The position numbers and the translations under genes are program-made. This document shows positions 7,371 through 19,882 of a stretch of 32,880 bases of DNA, in pieces. Every line of letters begins with the position of its first letter. Within the stretch, counting starts at the first letter, position 1. The notes under the pieces were generated by a model. That model did no database searches. It was not told the origin of the DNA and saw only the letters and a program-made list of their open reading frames with translations. Origin of the DNA: Bacteroidota bacterium (GTDB taxonomy: Bacteria > Bacteroidota > Bacteroidia > Flavobacteriales_D > Sanyastnellaceae); assembly GCA_027621555.1 (NCBI GenBank), contig JAQCBJ010000019.1:1-32880 (forward strand). The letters are read 5' to 3'.

Positions 7371-9221
7371 ATGTCAGAACAAGTCACGTACACAGAAGAC
7401 AACATCCGGAGCCTGGATTGGAAGGAGCACATCCGGATGCGTCCAGGGATGTACATCGGAAAGCTCGGAGACGGAAAGGACGCGGACGACGGGATTTACG
7501 TCCTGCTCAAGGAAGTCATCGACAACAGCATCGACGAGTACACCATGGGGCATGGCAAGACCGTGGAAGTGGTGATCAAAGACGACGAGGTGCGTGTTCG
7601 GGACTACGGCCGTGGCATTCCTTTGGGAAAGGTGGTCGACTGCGTTTCAAAAATCAACACGGGCGGCAAGTACGACAGCCGAGCGTTCAAGAAGTCGGTG
7701 GGTTTGAACGGGGTGGGCACCAAGGCGGTGAACGCCCTGAGCACCGAGTTTGTGGTGGAAAGCGTGCGCGAAGGCCAAATGAAGCGCGCCGGCTTCGAGC
7801 TCGGCGAACTCACGGACGACGCGAAGGTGGAATCCACGACCAAGCGCAACGGAACGCGCATCCGCTTCAAGCCTGACCCCGAGATTTTCAAAGCGTACCG
7901 CTTCCGCACGGAACACGTCGAGAAGCTCCTTTGGAATTACGCCTACCTCAACACCGGCCTCACCCTGTACCTCAACGGGGAGAAGTACCGCAGCGAAAAC
8001 GGCCTCAAGGACCTTCTCGAAGATCGCCTCGACAGCAAACTTCGCTACCCCATTGTGCACCTCTCGGGCGAGGACATCGAGGTGGCGATCACCCACACCG
8101 ACGCGTACGGCGAGGACTACCAGAGCTTCGTCAACGGCCAATTCACGCCGCAAGGGGGAACACACCAAGCGGCCTTCCGCGAGGCCTACATCAAGGTCGT
8201 GCGAGACTTCTTCGGCAAGGACTACGACGCCGGAGACATTCGCGGCGGCATCTCCGCAGCCGTGGCTGTGAAGGTGGAAGAGCCCGTCTTCGAGTCCCAA
8301 ACCAAGACCAAACTCGGTTCCCAAGACGTCGGCCCCAACCGCCCCACGCTCAAGAGTTTCGTGTTTGATTTCCTGAAGCGCGAGCTCGACAACTTTTTGC
8401 ACCGCAACCCGGAAGTGGCCCAGGCCCTTCAGCAGCGTATCATTCAAAGCGAGAAGGAGCGCAAAGACCTCGCAGGCATCAAAAAGTTGGCGCGCGAACG
8501 CGCGAAGAAAGCGTCTTTGCACAACCGCAAGCTGCGCGACTGCCGCCTTCATCTGACGGACGACAAGAAGGAGCGAAACGAAGAAACCACGCTGTTCATC
8601 ACCGAGGGTGATTCAGCTTCAGGTTCCATCACCAAGGCGCGCGACGTCGCCACGCAAGCGGTGTTCAGCCTCAAGGGCAAGCCGCTGAACAGTTTTGGTC
8701 TGACGAAAAAGGTGGTGTATGAAAACGAGGAATTCAACCTGCTCCAGGCCGCCCTCGACATCGAAGATGGCCTTGACACCTTGCGCTACAACAAAGTGGT
8801 CGTGGCCACGGATGCCGACGTGGATGGGATGCACATTCGTTTGCTGCTCATCACGTTCTTCTTGCAGTTCTTCCCGGACTTGGTGAAGCGCGGGCATTTG
8901 TACGTGTTGCAGACGCCTCTGTTCCGGGTTCGAAACAAAAAGGAAACGCGCTACTGCTACGACGAATCAGAAAAGCAGGCGGCCTTGGGCGACCTTGGAG
9001 CGCGAGCCGAGATCACACGATTCAAGGGACTGGGTGAAATCAGCCCGGACGAGTTCAGCCACTTCATTGGGGAGGACATTCGTTTGGACCCTGTGGTCAT
9101 CGGAAAGGAGCAGAGCCTTCAGGAGATGCTGGGCTTCTTCATGGGCAAGAACACGCCCAACCGCCAAAAATTCATCATTGAGAACCTCCGTGTGGAGAAA
9201 GACGAAGTGACCGAAGCATGA
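7371..9221 (+). CDS. parE: DNA topoisomerase IV subunit B
   Basis: 616 aa, the short B subunit expected for ParE of Bacteroidota. It supplies the ATPase and TOPRIM parts of topoisomerase IV, which decatenates replicated chromosomes. GHKL ATPase motifs: E48 and N52 in [18 protein letters not shown] at 78-84, and the lid loop [13 protein letters not shown] at 111-123. TOPRIM metal residues: E412 in [10 protein letters not shown], and D481, D483, D485 in [10 protein letters not shown]. The C-terminal [13 protein letters not shown] block is complete. The stop overlaps the parC start in ATGA (9218-9221), so the pair is translationally coupled and must be read together when deciding between ParE and GyrB. 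The lack of a GyrA box in the partner favours topoisomerase IV. Confidence 0.93.
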   Translation: MSEQVTYTEDNIRSLDWKEHIRMRPGMYIGKLGDGKDADDGIYVLLKEVIDNSIDEYTMGHGKTVEVVIKDDEVRVRDYGRGIPLGKVVDCVSKINTGGKYDSRAFKKSVGLNGVGTKAVNALSTEFVVESVREGQMKRAGFELGELTDDAKVESTTKRNGTRIRFKPDPEIFKAYRFRTEHVEKLLWNYAYLNTGLTLYLNGEKYRSENGLKDLLEDRLDSKLRYPIVHLSGEDIEVAITHTDAYGEDYQSFVNGQFTPQGGTHQAAFREAYIKVVRDFFGKDYDAGDIRGGISAAVAVKVEEPVFESQTKTKLGSQDVGPNRPTLKSFVFDFLKRELDNFLHRNPEVAQALQQRIIQSEKERKDLAGIKKLARERAKKASLHNRKLRDCRLHLTDDKKERNEETTLFITEGDSASGSITKARDVATQAVFSLKGKPLNSFGLTKKVVYENEEFNLLQAALDIEDGLDTLRYNKVVVATDADVDGMHIRLLLITFFLQFFPDLVKRGHLYVLQTPLFRVRNKKETRYCYDESEKQAALGDLGARAEITRFKGLGEISPDEFSHFIGEDIRLDPVVIGKEQSLQEMLGFFMGKNTPNRQKFIIENLRVEKDEVTEA

Positions 9222-11965
9222 GCGAGAACGAAGACATTCACGACGACGAGCGCGACGAGCGCGACGACGAGTTCTCGGGCGACGAAGCGGCGTCGGAAGC
9301 GGGGGAGATGGAGCACGTCGTTCCCGTTCGGGGGATGTACAACGACTATTTCCTGGACTACGCCAGCTACGTCATCCTCGAGCGGGCCGTTCCTCACCAG
9401 CACGACGGTTTGAAGCCCGTGCAGCGCCGCATCTTGCACAGTTTGCGCGAGATGGACGATGGCCGATTCCACAAGGTGGCCAACGTCATCGGCAACACGA
9501 TGAAGTTTCACCCTCACGGTGACGCAAGCATCGGGGATGCCTTGGTCCAAATCGGACAGCGCGAATTGCTTCTCGACTGCCAAGGAAACTGGGGGAACAT
9601 CCTCACTGGCGACCGCGCCGCCGCACCGCGATACATCGAGGTCAAGCTGAGCAAATTCGCCCTCGAGGTGGTCTTCAACGCGAAGACCACGACGTGGCTT
9701 TCTTCTTACGATGGGCGGAACAAGGAGCCGGAAACGCTCCCGGTGAAATTCCCTTTGCTTTTGGCGAGTGGGGTCGACGGGATTGCTGTGGGTTTGGCCT
9801 GCAAAATCCTTCCGTACAACTTCATTGAACTGATCGACGCCTGCATTGCGCACTACCAAAACAAGCGCTTCAAGCTCTACCCCGACTTCCCCACCGGAGG
9901 GATGGCGGACATGGAGAATTACAACGACGGCCTGCGTGGGGACCGCGTGCGCGTCCGAGCGCGCATCGACAAGGTGGACAGCAAGACGTTGGTGGTTCGT
10001 GAGGTGCCTTACGGCGTGACTACAGGGTCCCTGATTGACAGCATTCTGAAGGCCAACGACAAGGGCAAGATCAAGATCAAAAAGGTCGAGGACAACACCG
10101 CCGACAAGGTCGAAGTGGTGGTGCACTTGGCCAACAACGTCTCGCCCGACAAGATGCTGGACGCGTTGTACGCGTTCACGGATTGCGAGGTGAGCTTGGC
10201 GCCCAACAGCTGCGTCGTGTTTGAAGACAAGCCTGTCTTCATGGGCACGTCGGACATCCTCCGGATCAGTGCAGACCGCACCCGTTACTTGCTCAAGCGT
10301 GAGCTTGAAATCGAACTGGGAGAGCTCCAAGAGACGTGGCACTTCGCGTCGCTGGAAAAGATTTTCATCGAGAACCGCATCTACCGCGACATCGAGGAAT
10401 GCGAAACGTGGGAAGAGATCCTCGCGGCCATTCACGAAGGCCTCAAGCCGCACATCAAGCACCTGTTGCGCGAAGTGACCGACGAGGACGTGACGCGACT
10501 GACGGAAATCCGCATCAAGCGCATTTCGAAGTTTGACAGCTTCAAGGCGGACGAGCGCATCGCGGCATTGGAAGGAGACATCGACAAGGTGAAGCACCAC
10601 CTCGACCACCTGACTGAGTACGCCATCGATTGGTTCAAGAAGCTGAAGGACAAGTACGGTGCAGGACGCGAACGCAAGACGGAGCTTCGCACGTTCGACA
10701 CCATCGATCGCAGCAAGGTGGCTGTGGCCAACGCCAAGCTGTACTGGAACCCCGAGGAGGGGTTTGTGGGCACCGGCCTCAAGCGCGGCGAAGGGGAGTT
10801 GCTCGGCGATTGCTCGGACATCGACGACATCGTTGTGTTCCGCCGCGACGGGGTGATGCAAGTCAGCAAGGTGTCGTCCAAGGCCTTTTTTGGGAAGGAC
10901 TTGCTCTACGTGGCGGTTTGGAAAAAAGGCGACAAGCGCACCACGTACAACGTGGTCTACCTCGACGGCGACACGGGCCGAAGCATGGTCAAGCGCTTCA
11001 ACGTCACCTCCATCACGCGTGACCGAGAGTACCCCGTCACCAAGGGCACACCCAAGTCGAAGATCCTCTACTTCACGGCCAACCCCAACGGGGAGGCGGA
11101 AGTGGTGACGGTATTCCTGCGGGCGCAGGCGCGCCTCAAGAAGGTCAAGTTTGACTTGGATTTCAGCGACGTGGGCATCAAAGGCCGTGCTGCGGGAGGA
11201 AACTTGGTTTCCAAGTTTGCCGTGCGCAAAATCGAGCTCAAGGAAGCGGGAGTCAGCACGTTGGGCGCGCGCAAGGTGTGGTACGACGAGACGGTCCGCC
11301 GCTTGAACGCGGAGGGCCGCGGCCAATTCCTCGGCGACTTCAAGCCGGACGACAAGATCCTCGTGCTGCTCAACACGGGTGAATACATCTTCACGGGCTT
11401 CGACCTCAGCACGCACTTCGACGAGCGGATGATTCACCTTGAACGCTTCGATGAGGACAGGCCGGTCAGCGTGGTGTACTACGAAGGGGAGAAGGACGAG
11501 TGGTTTGTGAAGCGGTTTCTGCCCGAGTACAGCAAAACCATCACTGGTTACATCGGAGAGCACGAGCAGTCGAAACTGTGGGTGGCCTCCACGCTTCACC
11601 ATCCGCACGTGCGCATCAGGTACAACCGCCGGTTCAAGCACACGCGGGACCGCGAGGACGATGTTTTGGACTTGCGCGGCTTCATCTCGGTCAAAGGCGT
11701 GAAGGCGCTGGGCAACAAACTCAGCTCTTTGCCGGTCACCGAGGTGAGCCTTGAGCCGCCTGTGGAAGAATTGGAAAACGCGCTGGAAAAGGAGCTTCAG
11801 GCAGCACGCGAAGCGGACGAGCTGCGCGAAAAGGAGGCCAAGAATGCGGCCGTTGAGGACGAGACTGAAGACGAAGCGACTGCCGTGGAGAATTCCCCTT
11901 CTTCGGCGGCCGAACCCGAGGGCGATACGACTCCGTCAAAAGCGGGGCAAGGCTCCCTTTTTTAA
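9218..11965 (+). CDS. parC: DNA topoisomerase IV subunit A
   Basis: 915 aa. This is the DNA-cleaving subunit partnered with ParE. Residues 1-35 are an acidic extension ([22 protein letters not shown]). The breakage-reunion core follows: [36 protein letters not shown], and the active-site tyrosine Y139 in [13 protein letters not shown]. Coiled-coil and tower regions extend to about residue 490, then a beta-pinwheel C-terminal domain to about 850. No GyrA box (QRRGGKG) is seen, supporting ParC over GyrA. The last 65 residues are acidic and low in complexity, and the protein ends in QGSLF (911-915), resembling a sliding-clamp-binding pentapeptide. A rho-independent terminator lies 31 nt downstream. 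Confidence 0.92.
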   Translation: MSENEDIHDDERDERDDEFSGDEAASEAGEMEHVVPVRGMYNDYFLDYASYVILERAVPHQHDGLKPVQRRILHSLREMDDGRFHKVANVIGNTMKFHPHGDASIGDALVQIGQRELLLDCQGNWGNILTGDRAAAPRYIEVKLSKFALEVVFNAKTTTWLSSYDGRNKEPETLPVKFPLLLASGVDGIAVGLACKILPYNFIELIDACIAHYQNKRFKLYPDFPTGGMADMENYNDGLRGDRVRVRARIDKVDSKTLVVREVPYGVTTGSLIDSILKANDKGKIKIKKVEDNTADKVEVVVHLANNVSPDKMLDALYAFTDCEVSLAPNSCVVFEDKPVFMGTSDILRISADRTRYLLKRELEIELGELQETWHFASLEKIFIENRIYRDIEECETWEEILAAIHEGLKPHIKHLLREVTDEDVTRLTEIRIKRISKFDSFKADERIAALEGDIDKVKHHLDHLTEYAIDWFKKLKDKYGAGRERKTELRTFDTIDRSKVAVANAKLYWNPEEGFVGTGLKRGEGELLGDCSDIDDIVVFRRDGVMQVSKVSSKAFFGKDLLYVAVWKKGDKRTTYNVVYLDGDTGRSMVKRFNVTSITRDREYPVTKGTPKSKILYFTANPNGEAEVVTVFLRAQARLKKVKFDLDFSDVGIKGRAAGGNLVSKFAVRKIELKEAGVSTLGARKVWYDETVRRLNAEGRGQFLGDFKPDDKILVLLNTGEYIFTGFDLSTHFDERMIHLERFDEDRPVSVVYYEGEKDEWFVKRFLPEYSKTITGYIGEHEQSKLWVASTLHHPHVRIRYNRRFKHTRDREDDVLDLRGFISVKGVKALGNKLSSLPVTEVSLEPPVEELENALEKELQAAREADELREKEAKNAAVEDETEDEATAVENSPSSAAEPEGDTTPSKAGQGSLF

Positions 11966-11996
11966 GCCTAAACAGGCGGTGATCAGAGGCGAAAAT

Positions 11997-12032
11997 GGGG
12001 TTGGTGTGCTTTGTACACGAACCCCTTTTTTG
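11997..12032 (+). terminator. Rho-independent terminator of parE-parC
   Basis: GGGGTT (11997-12002) pairs with AACCCC (12020-12025). Inside, after a G-G mismatch, GTGT pairs with ACAC, leaving a loop of about 7 nt. The hairpin is followed directly by six T residues (12026-12031). It is the only convincing intrinsic terminator I see in the window. Its loop also contains the TTTG that could serve the next gene's promoter. Confidence 0.8.
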
Positions 12033-12043
12033 TTCTACCTTGC
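12010..12043 (+). promoter_or_regulatory. Candidate promoter of the amylase-mgsA-prmC-ligA unit
   Basis: TTTG at 12010-12013 (candidate -33) is followed after 22 nt by TACCTTGC at 12036-12043, an imperfect -7 box lacking one T of TAnnTTTG. It ends 19 nt before the amylase ATG at 12063. The -33 lies in the loop of the parC terminator. Confidence 0.45.
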
Positions 12044-12062
12044 CACCACAAAATGCATTGAC

Positions 12063-13514
12063 ATGATTCGCTTGAATTCTCGGTTGGGACGCTTGGCTTT
12101 GCCGGCGGTGGCAGCCTCACTTTTCATGGCCTGTGGAACGCCCTCGCCCACTGGCGACGCGGCGGTTCAAGGATCCGCTGAGCAAGCGGACCTTTTGGTG
12201 CACCCTGAATGGACCAAAAACGCGACGATCTACGAGGTCAACCTGAGGCAGCACACCACCGAGGGAACGATTCAGGCGTTCATTCCGGACCTTCCCCGCC
12301 TCAAGGATTTGGGCGTGGACATCCTGTGGTTGATGCCCATTCACCCCATTGGGGAGGTGAACCGAAAGGGGGGCGAAAACAAGAACAACTACATCGCCGC
12401 ACCGGGGAGCGGTTCGTTGGGCAGCCCCTACAGCGTTCAAGACTACTACGCGGTGAATCCGGATTACGGCACGCACGATGACCTGCGTGAACTGACGGCG
12501 GCCGCACACAAGTTGGGCATGCGGGTGATTTTGGACTGGGTGGCCAACCACAGCGCGTTCGATTGCGTGTGGACGGAAGATCACCGCGAATACTACCTGC
12601 TGGACAGCGTTGGGAATTTGCAGCCGCCTCTCGGGACGGATTGGTGGGACGTGGCCCAACTTGACTGGGAGGGAGGCGAAGACAACGGTTTGTATGCGGC
12701 GATGGCGGATGCGATGTCGTTTTGGGTGGCCAAATGCGGCATCGACGGCTACCGCTGTGACGTGGCGATGAAGGTGCCCACGCCGTTTTGGGAGATGGCG
12801 CGTCGTCAACTTGAGGCGGTGAACCCTGAGGTGTTCATGTTGGCGGAGGCGGAAGAGGTGGACCACCACGACCGTGCCTTTGACATGAGCTACGGCTGGC
12901 ACTTCCACCACTTGACCAACCAAGTTGCCCAAGGCAAGGAACCGGTTCAGGTGTTGCGCGATTACCTCGACGAAGAAGCGCACAAATTTCCGAGCGACGC
13001 GTACCGCATGGGCTTCATCACCAACCACGACGAAAACAGCTGGAACGGCACAGTGGAGGAGCGCTATGGGGAGGCCGGCGACGCCATGGCGGTGCTGGCG
13101 GCCACCTTGCTCGACATGCCGTTGATTTACTCCGGTCAAGAATCGCACAACACCAAGCGGCTGCGCTTTTTCGAGAAGGACACCGTCCAGTGGGGCGAGT
13201 ACGCCAAGACGCCGTTTTATCGCGCGTTGAACGCGCTGAATCATTCGCGTGAAGCCTTGTGGAACGGCGATTTTGGTGGCGCACCAGAGGTCCTTGAGAC
13301 GTCCGCCGACGAGCACGTGTTCGCCTTCCAAAAACAAAAGAACGGCAGCACGGTGGTGGTGGTCTTGAACTTCTCCAGCGAGCCACGAAGCGTGAAGCTC
13401 ACCTTGCCCGATGCCGACTTGAAGGTCGTCATGGGCCAAGGCGACGTGGCGGGGTGGGGGAATGGCCAACCCATGGCCCCTTGGGGGTACTGCGTTTTGG
13501 CCACGGATTCTTGA
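12063..13514 (+). CDS. GH13 alpha-amylase-family lipoprotein
   Basis: 483 aa. The ATG at 12063 begins a lipoprotein signal peptide with the lipobox FMAC (Cys24); an open frame upstream overlaps parC and is not used. The (beta/alpha)8 barrel shows the GH13 regions: region I DWVANH, region II GYRCDVA with nucleophile D233, region III LAEAEE with acid/base E262, and region IV TNHDEN with stabiliser D323. A short C-terminal beta domain (VVVVLNFSSEPRSVKLTLP) completes the protein. It should cleave alpha-1,4-glucans such as starch or maltodextrins while anchored to an envelope membrane; the exact specificity cannot be told from the sequence. It is first of a likely unit with mgsA 45 nt downstream. 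It is not part of a visible SusC/D locus. Confidence 0.9.
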   Translation: MIRLNSRLGRLALPAVAASLFMACGTPSPTGDAAVQGSAEQADLLVHPEWTKNATIYEVNLRQHTTEGTIQAFIPDLPRLKDLGVDILWLMPIHPIGEVNRKGGENKNNYIAAPGSGSLGSPYSVQDYYAVNPDYGTHDDLRELTAAAHKLGMRVILDWVANHSAFDCVWTEDHREYYLLDSVGNLQPPLGTDWWDVAQLDWEGGEDNGLYAAMADAMSFWVAKCGIDGYRCDVAMKVPTPFWEMARRQLEAVNPEVFMLAEAEEVDHHDRAFDMSYGWHFHHLTNQVAQGKEPVQVLRDYLDEEAHKFPSDAYRMGFITNHDENSWNGTVEERYGEAGDAMAVLAATLLDMPLIYSGQESHNTKRLRFFEKDTVQWGEYAKTPFYRALNALNHSREALWNGDFGGAPEVLETSADEHVFAFQKQKNGSTVVVVLNFSSEPRSVKLTLPDADLKVVMGQGDVAGWGNGQPMAPWGYCVLATDS

Positions 13515-13525
13515 CCTGCCGGTCA
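13512..13525. repeat. Small hairpin after the amylase gene
   Basis: TGACC (13512-13516), loop TGCC, GGTCA (13521-13525): a perfect 5-bp stem that includes the amylase stop codon. There is no T-tract, so it is not a standard intrinsic terminator. It may modestly affect readthrough or mRNA ends. Confidence 0.3.
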
Positions 13526-13547
13526 CAAGCAAGTCCTTCGGCTGGGC

Positions 13548-13555
13548 TACTTTCG
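13548..13555 (+). promoter_or_regulatory. Possible internal promoter -7 box for mgsA
   Basis: TACTTTCG matches TAnnTTTG at 7 of 8 positions and ends 4 nt before the mgsA ATG. It suggests mgsA-prmC-ligA may also be transcribed separately from the amylase gene. Confidence 0.4.
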
Positions 13556-13559
13556 TGGC

Positions 13560-13933
13560 ATGAAGTTGCAGCGGGTTGCCCTCATTGCCCACGACGGCAA
13601 AAAGAACGAGTTGGTGGATTTTGTGAAGCGCCACATGGCGTGGTTTTCCGAGCGTGAATTGGTGGGCACAGGCACCACCGGCGGACGCATTGAGGAACTC
13701 GGCTTGAAGGTGGAACGCTTTGCGTCAGGGCCACTCGGAGGCGATGCCCAAATCGCGGCGCGCATCACCGAAGGCAACCTCGACGCCGTCATTTTCTTCC
13801 GCGACCCCATGGGCAAGCACCCGCACGAACCGGACGTCAACATGTTGCTTCGCCAATGCGACGTCCACAACGTGGCCCTCGCCACGAATCGCGCGACGGC
13901 TGAATTGTTGGTGTACGCGGTCAACCAAGACGC

Positions 13934-13937
<4 letters not shown>
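13560..13937 (+). CDS. mgsA: Methylglyoxal synthase
   Basis: 125 aa. Converts dihydroxyacetone phosphate to methylglyoxal and phosphate in the cytosol, a bypass used when sugar phosphates accumulate. All expected active-site residues can be aligned with E. coli MgsA: H11 (AHDGKK), GTGTTG at 37-42, catalytic D62 (GGDAQ), D82 (FRDPMGKHPHEPD), H89 and D92. The protein is shorter than the E. coli enzyme (152 aa) but lacks only N- and C-terminal extensions. The stop overlaps the prmC start in ATGA. Placement after an amylase gene fits control of carbon overflow, though that link is inference. Confidence 0.95.
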
Positions 13938-18840
<4,903 letters not shown>

Positions 18841-18846
18841 TTGTGC

Positions 18847-18854
18847 GACTTTTG
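18847..18854 (+). promoter_or_regulatory. Candidate promoter -7 box for the 337-aa secreted protein
   Basis: GACTTTTG matches TAnnTTTG at 7 of 8 positions and ends 4 nt before the ATG at 18859. It lies entirely within the 18-bp gap between two divergent start codons. For the opposite gene the best candidate I see is a poorer TACCTCTT on the reverse strand at 18862-18869, inside this gene's signal-peptide codons. Confidence 0.4.
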
Positions 18855-18858
18855 ATTC

Positions 18859-19872
18859 ATGAAGAGGTACGCGTTGTTTTCCCTTTGGGTTTCGTTTTGG
18901 GGCGGTTTTTTTGCGGTTGCCCAAGTAGAGCCGTGCTCCGAAGTGGCTCCGGCTGCGGCGTTTGTCAACCCGTTCGACGTCACACAGTTGCATTTGGCGA
19001 GCGTCAACGTGTCCACCACCGAATTTTACGGGTACCCGGTTTGGCGTGTGTTGGACGCAGAAGGCACGCTGTTGGCGGAAGAAACCCTCAATTACTTTGG
19101 GTTGGTCGACACCACATGGCACGTGCTCGACGTCTTGGTTCCGTTTGAATTCGACACCGAGTCGCAAGATGTGTTGCTTGAACTCACGTGGAGTTCATTC
19201 GAAGGTCTGGACACCTGCGTATTCGCCTACGAGTTGTCGCCATGGCAACCGACTCCAAACCCTGAGGCCGAGTGCTTGTCATTGGACGTTCATCCCTGGG
19301 GCTCCTCGACGCCTGGAGCGGGCTTCCAATTCACGCTGATTCATCAAGAATCAGGAGAAGTGGTCGAATCCTTCGACGTGGTGGCCGACGCAACCGGGGT
19401 GTACCCCTACACAGACACTGCCTCGTGGTGCCTTGATTTGGAGGCCTGCTACGTTCTGGAGTGGGAGCCCGTGGAGGGTCAGGCGGGGGATCTGCCGCTC
19501 TATCTGGGCTTCTCGCCAGGGGATTGGGGCACGGCGTGGTTCGACTACCTCACTTTGATCGTCGGGCCTGAGGGAGCAGGCAGTGCGTTGTTGGACGCGT
19601 ACGAACCTGGATGCGACACCACAACAACGGTCGACGTTGTCCATCCCGTGAGGGGCGTTCTTTCAGCATGGGGGGGAGCCAACCCTACGTCTTTGAATGT
19701 GCCTGCTCCAGAGGCGTGGCGCGGTGCGGAGGTGATGGGAATGCAAGGGCAGATCTTGGGGCACATCTCCAGCAACGGAAGCTGGCCGCTCAGTGCCAGC
19801 GGGTGGGTCATCGTTCGGACCATGAGGGACGGGGTGCCCCTCGTCGCGCGGGTGTTTGTCGCCCGAGACTGA
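18859..19872 (+). CDS. Secreted protein of unknown function, probable T9SS type A sorting tail
   Basis: 337 aa. I do not recognise the main domain. Residues 1-22 are a signal peptide (MKRYALFSLWVSFWGGFFAVAQ). The mature part is beta-rich, acidic and aromatic, with a repeated pattern of ELTW/EWEP-type strands and a few cysteines (C25, and CLSL, CLDL, CYVLEW segments), suggesting extracellular disulfides. The last 75 or so residues resemble a divergent type A sorting domain: VVHPVRGVLS, an AEVMGMQGQILG strand pair, then LSASGWVIVRTMRDGVPLVARVFVARD. That would make it a T9SS substrate, like its divergent neighbour. It ends 10 bp from the TonB-receptor 3' end. Expression together with the lectin protein is inferred from the shared 18-bp control region. 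Confidence 0.7.
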   Translation: MKRYALFSLWVSFWGGFFAVAQVEPCSEVAPAAAFVNPFDVTQLHLASVNVSTTEFYGYPVWRVLDAEGTLLAEETLNYFGLVDTTWHVLDVLVPFEFDTESQDVLLELTWSSFEGLDTCVFAYELSPWQPTPNPEAECLSLDVHPWGSSTPGAGFQFTLIHQESGEVVESFDVVADATGVYPYTDTASWCLDLEACYVLEWEPVEGQAGDLPLYLGFSPGDWGTAWFDYLTLIVGPEGAGSALLDAYEPGCDTTTTVDVVHPVRGVLSAWGGANPTSLNVPAPEAWRGAEVMGMQGQILGHISSNGSWPLSASGWVIVRTMRDGVPLVARVFVARD

Positions 19873-19882
19873 GTTCAGAAAA

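Noticed and set aside
9119-11641. 840-codon open frame antisense to parC
   Set aside because: It mirrors a well-supported coding gene, is rich in His, Val, Arg and Leu as GC-rich antisense frames are, and shows no domain or signal.
7371-11965. Reading the topoisomerase pair as gyrB-gyrA
   Set aside because: The B subunit is short, the two genes overlap as a pair and the A subunit lacks a GyrA box, all favouring parE-parC. A tree with the genome's other type II topoisomerase would settle it.
12117-13634. 505-codon minus-strand open frame opposite the amylase gene
   Set aside because: The amylase has all GH13 catalytic regions; the opposite frame is a shadow running into mgsA.
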